From: Candidatus Rickettsia kotlanii
GTDB taxonomy: Bacteria; Pseudomonadota; Alphaproteobacteria; Rickettsiales; Rickettsiaceae
Assembly: GCA_030295365.1 (NCBI GenBank)
Contig: AP027062.1
Location: 826,001 to 890,000 of the forward strand
Direction: 5' to 3'
DNA length: 64,000 nucleotides
A program made the position numbers and the translations under genes. Each line of letters begins with the position of its first letter. Position 1 is the first letter of the stretch. The notes beneath the pieces were generated by a model. That model worked only from the letters and a program-made list of their open reading frames with translations, was not told the DNA's origin and did no database searches. Positions 59,784 to 64,000 of this stretch are shown here, piece after piece.

Positions 59784-61376
59784 ATGAATTCTACCAATCA
59801 ATTACAAAATAATAGCTTAACTAATTCTTGTTCTTGGCTTAAGCTTGGTATTTTATCCTTGGGATTTGCGGGTTTATATTCAATTATTTTGATGGTACTA
59901 CGTACCCCGCAATTATCAAGCTTTTTCCTAAATCCGCATATTTTCAAATCTGCTTTCATTATTCATGTTAATTTATCGGTATTGATTTGGTTATTGTCCG
60001 TTACGGCTAGTGTTTGGGGAGGTGAAACGTCATTGCAAGGAGAGGCAAAGCCTCGACGCGGCAATCTCATGAAACAATACAAAATTCCTGAGATTGCTAC
60101 GTTCTCTACATTCGCTCGTAATGACGTGTTCCGCCTTTACCCCAAACTTGCTTTTCTAGCTACTCTTCTAATCGCCATCTCCCCAATAGCCGGGCATAAT
60201 CCGGTGATGAATAATTATATACCGATGCTTGAAAATATCGTATTTATTTTGGGGTTAAGCTTATTTGGTGTTACGTTGCTATTGTACGCTATAAATATTT
60301 TATATTTTTTCGATTGGACGAACTTAAATAGTCTAGTTAATTTTACCGTATTATCGACTATTATAATGTTTATTTTAAGCTTTGTTTGTTTTGGATGGTC
60401 TTATAATGGCTTACAAAACATCATTCAAATTATTCCAATCGAGATAGAATTTTATTATGAATTACTTTTTTGGAGCGGAGGTCATTTACTGCAATTTATA
60501 TATACTCAAATATTAATATTTATTTGGGTTAGTTTATTTAGAGAGTTAATAGCTAGAGAATTGAAATTTCAAAAATTCTATCTTTTCTTACTTTATTTAA
60601 ATTTTATTTTCGGAATTCTTACACTTTTCGGTCATATATTTTATGATATTATCGATGGAGCATTCAAAGTATTCTATACAAATCATATGAAATATCTAGG
60701 CAGCATTGCTCCTGTTTTATGTTTAATAGGTATAGGGGTTGAGTTGGTGTGGGTATTTATTATCCTAAGGTTTGACCGCGAAATCCAAACAAAATATCAG
60801 AATAATGTTATTGATCTCGCGGTCAAGCCGCGGGATGACACGGTTACAATAGATGATAGAGTAATCAAAACTATCTTACTTTGCTCTATTACTTTATTCT
60901 TACTTGGTGGGCTTATAGCACTGAATATCACAGGTATAAATGTAGCAATTCCTGCTCATTATCACGGGTCTATAGTAGGGATTAGCATTGCTTGTATGGG
61001 GTGTAGTTATTTAGGTATTGGGAGGTATCAACGTCATTGTGAGCGACTAAAAAGAGCGTGGCAATCTCATGAGGTAATACAAAAATTCCCTAGATTGCCG
61101 CGTCAGGACTTCGTGTCTCCTCGCAATGACAATATTATTAATTTTACATTTTACTTCCTAACATTCGGGCAGATTTTGCACATACTAGGTCTAGCATTCG
61201 CCGGTGGTTACGGTGTTATGCGGAAAGACCCAAATAGTGTAATGCCGATGTCAGATAAGCTATTAATGGGAATGATGGGCGGAGGAGGGTTCATTGCTAT
61301 AGTAGGCAGCTTGATGTTTGTATATATTTGTGTTAAAGTAATGTTTTTTAAAAGTATAAAACTAGCACATGAGTAA
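59784..61376 (+). CDS. Heme-copper oxidase subunit I-like protein with three repeat insertions
   Basis: A 530-residue membrane protein with about twelve helices related to cbb3/nitric-oxide-reductase-type subunit I. Candidate ligand blocks are [13 protein letters not shown] (helix 2), [16 protein letters not shown] (helix 6), [15 protein letters not shown] and [19 protein letters not shown]. Three hydrophilic stretches have no place in this fold and are encoded by palindromic elements: about residues 81-115 ([16 protein letters not shown]), 326-353 ([20 protein letters not shown]) and 416-450 ([15 protein letters not shown]). All keep the frame. The paired His of helix 7 is not obvious, so it may be a non-respiratory relative. 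The end overlaps the folE start by 8 bp. Confidence 0.75.
   Translation: MNSTNQLQNNSLTNSCSWLKLGILSLGFAGLYSIILMVLRTPQLSSFFLNPHIFKSAFIIHVNLSVLIWLLSVTASVWGGETSLQGEAKPRRGNLMKQYKIPEIATFSTFARNDVFRLYPKLAFLATLLIAISPIAGHNPVMNNYIPMLENIVFILGLSLFGVTLLLYAINILYFFDWTNLNSLVNFTVLSTIIMFILSFVCFGWSYNGLQNIIQIIPIEIEFYYELLFWSGGHLLQFIYTQILIFIWVSLFRELIARELKFQKFYLFLLYLNFIFGILTLFGHIFYDIIDGAFKVFYTNHMKYLGSIAPVLCLIGIGVELVWVFIILRFDREIQTKYQNNVIDLAVKPRDDTVTIDDRVIKTILLCSITLFLLGGLIALNITGINVAIPAHYHGSIVGISIACMGCSYLGIGRYQRHCERLKRAWQSHEVIQKFPRLPRQDFVSPRNDNIINFTFYFLTFGQILHILGLAFAGGYGVMRKDPNSVMPMSDKLLMGMMGGGGFIAIVGSLMFVYICVKVMFFKSIKLAHE
60028..60127. repeat. GTCATTGCGAG-family element inside the oxidase-like gene (first insertion)
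   Basis: Ends are ACGTCATTGCAAGGAG and GCTCGTAATGACGT, with GGCAATCTCATGAAACAATA inside. It lies in the loop after helix 2. Confidence 0.85.
60759..60842. repeat. TGACCACGG-family element inside the oxidase-like gene (second insertion)
   Basis: The arms are GGTTTGACCGCGAAATCCA (from 60769) and GATCTCGCGGTCAAGCCGCG (from 60814), ending GGGATGACA. It lies in a loop between predicted helices. Confidence 0.8.
61031..61130. repeat. GTCATTGCGAG-family element inside the oxidase-like gene (third insertion)
   Basis: Ends are ACGTCATTGTGAGCGACT and CTCCTCGCAATGAC, with GTGGCAATCTCATGAGGTAA inside. It encodes [12 protein letters not shown], nearly the same peptide as the insertion in the O-antigen ligase. 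Confidence 0.85.
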
Positions 61377-61938
61377 ACCAACTAGAGAAGAAGCTAAAGA
61401 GGCGGTAAGAACGTTACTAAAATTCATTGGTGAAGATCCAAGCAGAGAAGGGCTGCTTAAAACGCCTGATAGAGTAATTAATAGCTACGCAGAAATATTT
61501 TCCGGTTATGGAAAGGATGTAGCAGAAATATTAAATACCAAGTTTTATGAAACTTGTAATTTTCAAGATTTTATTTTACTGAATATAAAATTTACCTCTT
61601 TCTGTGAACATCATATATTACCTTTTAACGGTACAGTAGATATAGCTTATGTTCCTGATAATTGTATTGTCGGCATAAGTAAGCTAGCACGAATAGTAAA
61701 TATTTTTGCTAGAAGACTACAAATCCAAGAAAAAATGACGGTACAGATAGCAGAAAGCATGCAGGAGAATTTAAAGCCGCTTGGCGTTGCCGTTAAGATT
61801 TCTGCCGTACATAGCTGTATGTCAATGCGTGGCGTAATGCAAGATAATAGCGTTATGAATACTATGCATTATACGGGTATATTTGCCGAACAGCAGAAAT
61901 ATCGTCATGAGTTTTTAAACCTTACTGCTAAAAGGTGA
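61369..61938 (+). CDS. folE: GTP cyclohydrolase I
   Basis: FolE opens GTP to make dihydroneopterin triphosphate for folate synthesis. The 189-residue product has [15 protein letters not shown], the zinc ligands in [14 protein letters not shown] and SCMSMRGV, and [20 protein letters not shown]. Length is normal and all ligands are present. The start overlaps the end of the oxidase-like gene by 8 bp. Confidence 0.95.
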   Translation: MSKPTREEAKEAVRTLLKFIGEDPSREGLLKTPDRVINSYAEIFSGYGKDVAEILNTKFYETCNFQDFILLNIKFTSFCEHHILPFNGTVDIAYVPDNCIVGISKLARIVNIFARRLQIQEKMTVQIAESMQENLKPLGVAVKISAVHSCMSMRGVMQDNSVMNTMHYTGIFAEQQKYRHEFLNLTAKR

Positions 61939-61950
61939 TACGTTATTAAT

Positions 61951-62062
61951 GTCATTTCTATGGAAGCGGGAATCCAGTAATTTTGTCGTACCGTGACTTG
62001 ATCGCGGGATCTAGAGAAAACATTTAAAAAACTGGATCCCGTTGTCAAGCCACGGGATAACA
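61951..62062. repeat. Joined GTCATTCC half arm and TGACCACGG-family palindrome
   Basis: The left half, GTCATTTCTATGGAAGCGGG (61951), is followed by CGTACCGTGACTTGATCGCG and GATCCCGTTGTCAAGCCACG (61986-62055). It separates folE from proS. Confidence 0.8.
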
Positions 62063-62102
62063 AAATAAATGATTATAAATATAGCAAGACAGTAAATAAA
62101 AT

Positions 62103-63377
62103 ATGTTATTATCAAAATATTTTTTACCTGTGTTAAAGGAAGAGCCAAGTGAAGCTCAAGTAACTTCGCATAAATTAATGCTTAGAAGTGGAATGATTAG
62201 GCAGCAAGCAGCAGGGATTTATACTTGGCTTCCGCTTGGCTTAAAAGTATTGAAGAATATTGAGAATATAGTACGCTTAAATATGAATAAAGCGGGAGCT
62301 TTGGAAGTTCTAATGCCTTGCATTCAGCCGGCACATTTATGGATGGAATCGGGACGTTTTGATAATTACGGTAAAGAAATGCTGAAATTTCAAGATCGCC
62401 ACGATAATACTTTACTGTTCGGTCCTACTAACGAAGATATGATTACGGATATTTTCCGTCATAATATTAAGTCATATAAGGATTTGCCGAAAAATCTTTA
62501 TCATATCCAATGGAAATTTCGTGATGAGATTAGACCTCGTTTTGGTGTTATGAGAGGACGAGAGTTTTTAATGAAAGATGCTTATTCTTTTGATATAAAT
62601 GAAGAAAATGCCGTTAAAACCTATAATCAAATGTATAAGGCTTATATCAATGTTTTCAGGGATTTAGGTGTATTTGCTATCCCTGTTATTGCTGATAACG
62701 GTCCGATCGGTGGCAATTTAAGCCATGAGTTTCATATAATCGCTGAAACTGGTGAAAGTACTATTTATTACGATAAAAAATTTAATACATTAAAAGATAA
62801 TCCTGATATCGATGTAGAGGAAATTAAAAGTTGGTACGCGGCAGCTGAAGAAAAACATAATAAATTACCTATATCTGAACAAGAAATAACCAGCAGTAAA
62901 GGAATAGAAGTCGGGCATATTTTTTATATAGGCTCAAAATATTCGGTTAATATGAATGCATTTATTAATGATGAGCATGGTAAACTAACTCCTATAGAAA
63001 TGAGTTCTTACGGCATAGGCATTTCAAGGTTAGTTGCGGCTATCATAGAAGCAAATTGCGATGAGAAAGGTATCATATGGCCTTCTAGCGTTGCTCCTTT
63101 CAAAGTTTCTCTAATTAATTTAAATATTCATGATAGTGAATGCATAGAGCTTGCGGAAATAGCTTATAGAGAACTATCAGATAAAAATATAGCAGTGTTA
63201 TATGACGATACTGAAGCACGTCCAGGCAGTAAATTTGCAACGCATGATCTTATAGGCTCACCTCATCAAATTATAATTGGTCCTAAAAAAGCCGCAAATA
63301 ATATTGTTGAATTAAAAGATCGTAAAAGTGGTGTTATAGAAGATATTGAGATAGGTAGTCTAATGAGTGTATTGTAA
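62103..63377 (+). CDS. proS: Prolyl-tRNA synthetase (short alphaproteobacterial type)
   Basis: ProS charges tRNA-Pro. The 424-residue protein has class II motif 2 ([20 protein letters not shown]), motif 3 ([16 protein letters not shown]) and the C-terminal anticodon-binding domain (FKVSLINLN, then [20 protein letters not shown]). It lacks the large editing insertion of the E. coli enzyme, so it is the short form normal for alphaproteobacteria. The start [20 protein letters not shown] is the family's. Confidence 0.95.
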   Translation: MLLSKYFLPVLKEEPSEAQVTSHKLMLRSGMIRQQAAGIYTWLPLGLKVLKNIENIVRLNMNKAGALEVLMPCIQPAHLWMESGRFDNYGKEMLKFQDRHDNTLLFGPTNEDMITDIFRHNIKSYKDLPKNLYHIQWKFRDEIRPRFGVMRGREFLMKDAYSFDINEENAVKTYNQMYKAYINVFRDLGVFAIPVIADNGPIGGNLSHEFHIIAETGESTIYYDKKFNTLKDNPDIDVEEIKSWYAAAEEKHNKLPISEQEITSSKGIEVGHIFYIGSKYSVNMNAFINDEHGKLTPIEMSSYGIGISRLVAAIIEANCDEKGIIWPSSVAPFKVSLINLNIHDSECIELAEIAYRELSDKNIAVLYDDTEARPGSKFATHDLIGSPHQIIIGPKKAANNIVELKDRKSGVIEDIEIGSLMSVL

Positions 63378-63390
63378 AGTAAAGAGATAT

Positions 63391-63492
63391 ACATCATTAC
63401 GAGGAAATTGCATAGCAATTGATGAGGCAATCTCAGGAGTTTGTTATTATTTCATGAGATTGCCACGCGGTCTACGGCTGTTCGCAATGACG
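63391..63492. repeat. GTCATTGCGAG-family palindrome
   Basis: It runs ACATCATTACGAGGAAATTG to CTGTTCGCAATGACG with AGGCAATCTCAGGAGTTT inside, just after proS. Confidence 0.8.
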
Positions 63493-63576
63493 ATTTTGGA
63501 GTTATGCAATAAGGCTAATACCCTATGTGAATGATGTAGCAAAAATATTCTTCGTAGACAATGATAGTATCATATA

Positions 63577-64000
63577 ATGAATAGTACACCGTCTTTTCAA
63601 ATAACTAATAAAATCTTGGAGTTATCACAAGATATTTCTTATGAGCTTGGTATTTTAGCCAGGCAAGCTTTACCCTCAACCTATAAAACTTAGAAAAAAT
63701 AATCAAATTAAAACTATCCATTCTTCTTTAGCAATTGAAGGAAATAGTTTAAGCGTAGAGCAGGTAACCGATATAATAAACGGCAAGCGTATACTTGCAC
63801 CTGAAAAAGATATTGTAGAAGTAAAAAATGCTATAAAACTATACAATAATCTGACTATATTTAATCCCTTCAAAATTGAATCATTATTAAAAGCACATGA
63901 GATATTAATGCAAGGATTAGTAGAAGATAACGGAAAGTGGCGTAAAGGTAATGCCGCTATATTTAAAGGCACAGAGATTATACACTTTGCCCCTACGGCA
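63577..64000 (+). pseudogene. Fic-domain protein with frameshift, cut by the window end
   Basis: From ATG at 63577 the frame reads MNSTPSFQITNKILELSQDI and stops after STYKT near 63690. One base away, the sense continues KLRKNNQIKTIHSSLAIEGN, then SLSVEQVTDIINGKRILAPE, and stays open to the edge. SSLAIEGNSLS is the inhibitory-helix motif (S/T-x3-E-G/N) of Fic AMP-transferases. The catalytic HPFxxGNGR motif would lie beyond the window. A single indel near 63685 breaks the gene unless translation restarts downstream. Confidence 0.65.

Noticed and set aside
63703..63972. 89-residue minus-strand frame
   Set aside because: Antisense to the recognisable Fic coding sequence.

Overview
The window is A+T-rich chromosomal DNA from an obligate intracellular alphaproteobacterium, almost certainly a Rickettsia. 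Three things point there: a Tlc-type ATP/ADP translocase, a class I lysyl-tRNA synthetase, and dozens of copies of about 100-bp palindromic repeats (Rickettsia palindromic elements, RPEs). Some of these repeats sit in frame inside genes. Many genes are decaying, which fits reductive genome evolution. The species cannot be fixed from sequence reading alone; the amount of accessory debris (ankyrin, toxin-antitoxin, phage and Fic remnants) suggests a spotted-fever, transitional or ancestral-group strain.

Layout. 0-6 kb: envelope genes (tandem GT2 glycosyltransferase, RND adaptor, GT4 glycosyltransferase) with a HAD-like and an alpha/beta hydrolase gene. 5.8-8 kb: a dead ABC transporter and non-coding sequence. 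8-10 kb: rpsD and ctaB, divergent from facing promoters. 10-18.5 kb: two AsmA-like envelope proteins, rimM, xseB, and remnants of DUF4385/TPR, BrnT-type toxin-antitoxin and DUF4239 genes. 18.4-25.2 kb (minus strand): DUF2155 and waaL, then nuoA-B-C-D, a GIY-YIG remnant, nuoE, yidD, a YciI remnant and a 3-methyladenine glycosylase. 25.3-30.3 kb: a shattered phage terminase, tRNA-Cys, xerD and two paralogous Rickettsia-type proteins of unknown function. 30.4-37.2 kb: fabI, lnt, an XRE remnant, an AmpD-fold protein without the usual zinc ligands, and a three-gene ABC importer. 37.2-40.4 kb: decaying ankyrin genes and a nest of palindromes. 40.5-49.3 kb: dsbB, lysS, an AEC permease, malic enzyme, a degraded proline-rich gene, a vapB/vapC remnant and an MFS transporter. 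49.5-52.4 kb: a large dead coiled-coil gene. 52.5-58.6 kb: mdh, an ankyrin remnant, tlc, pyrG and kdsB. 58.7-64 kb: tRNA-Lys and tRNA-Ile, antitoxin and Nudix remnants, a heme-copper-oxidase-like gene carrying three repeat insertions, folE, proS and a frameshifted Fic gene cut by the window end.

How the genes work together. The living genes support respiration (complex I subunits, heme O synthase, malate dehydrogenase, malic enzyme), envelope building (glycosyltransferases, O-antigen ligase, CMP-KDO synthetase, AsmA proteins, lipoprotein acylation, DsbB), import of host metabolites (Tlc, ABC, MFS and AEC carriers) and translation. The most striking feature is the palindromic repeats. At least three families are visible, with shared arms beginning GTCATTGCGAG, GTCATTCCYGC or GTCATCCCGTGG. 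They lie between genes, nested in one another, at gene ends where they supply stop codons and C-terminal residues, and inside nuoC, waaL and the oxidase-like gene without breaking the frame. No clearly new multigene system was found. The best candidates for follow-up are the in-frame repeat insertions, the GIY-YIG remnant bracketed by repeat arms, the ligand-less amidase and the paralogous pair at 28-30 kb.
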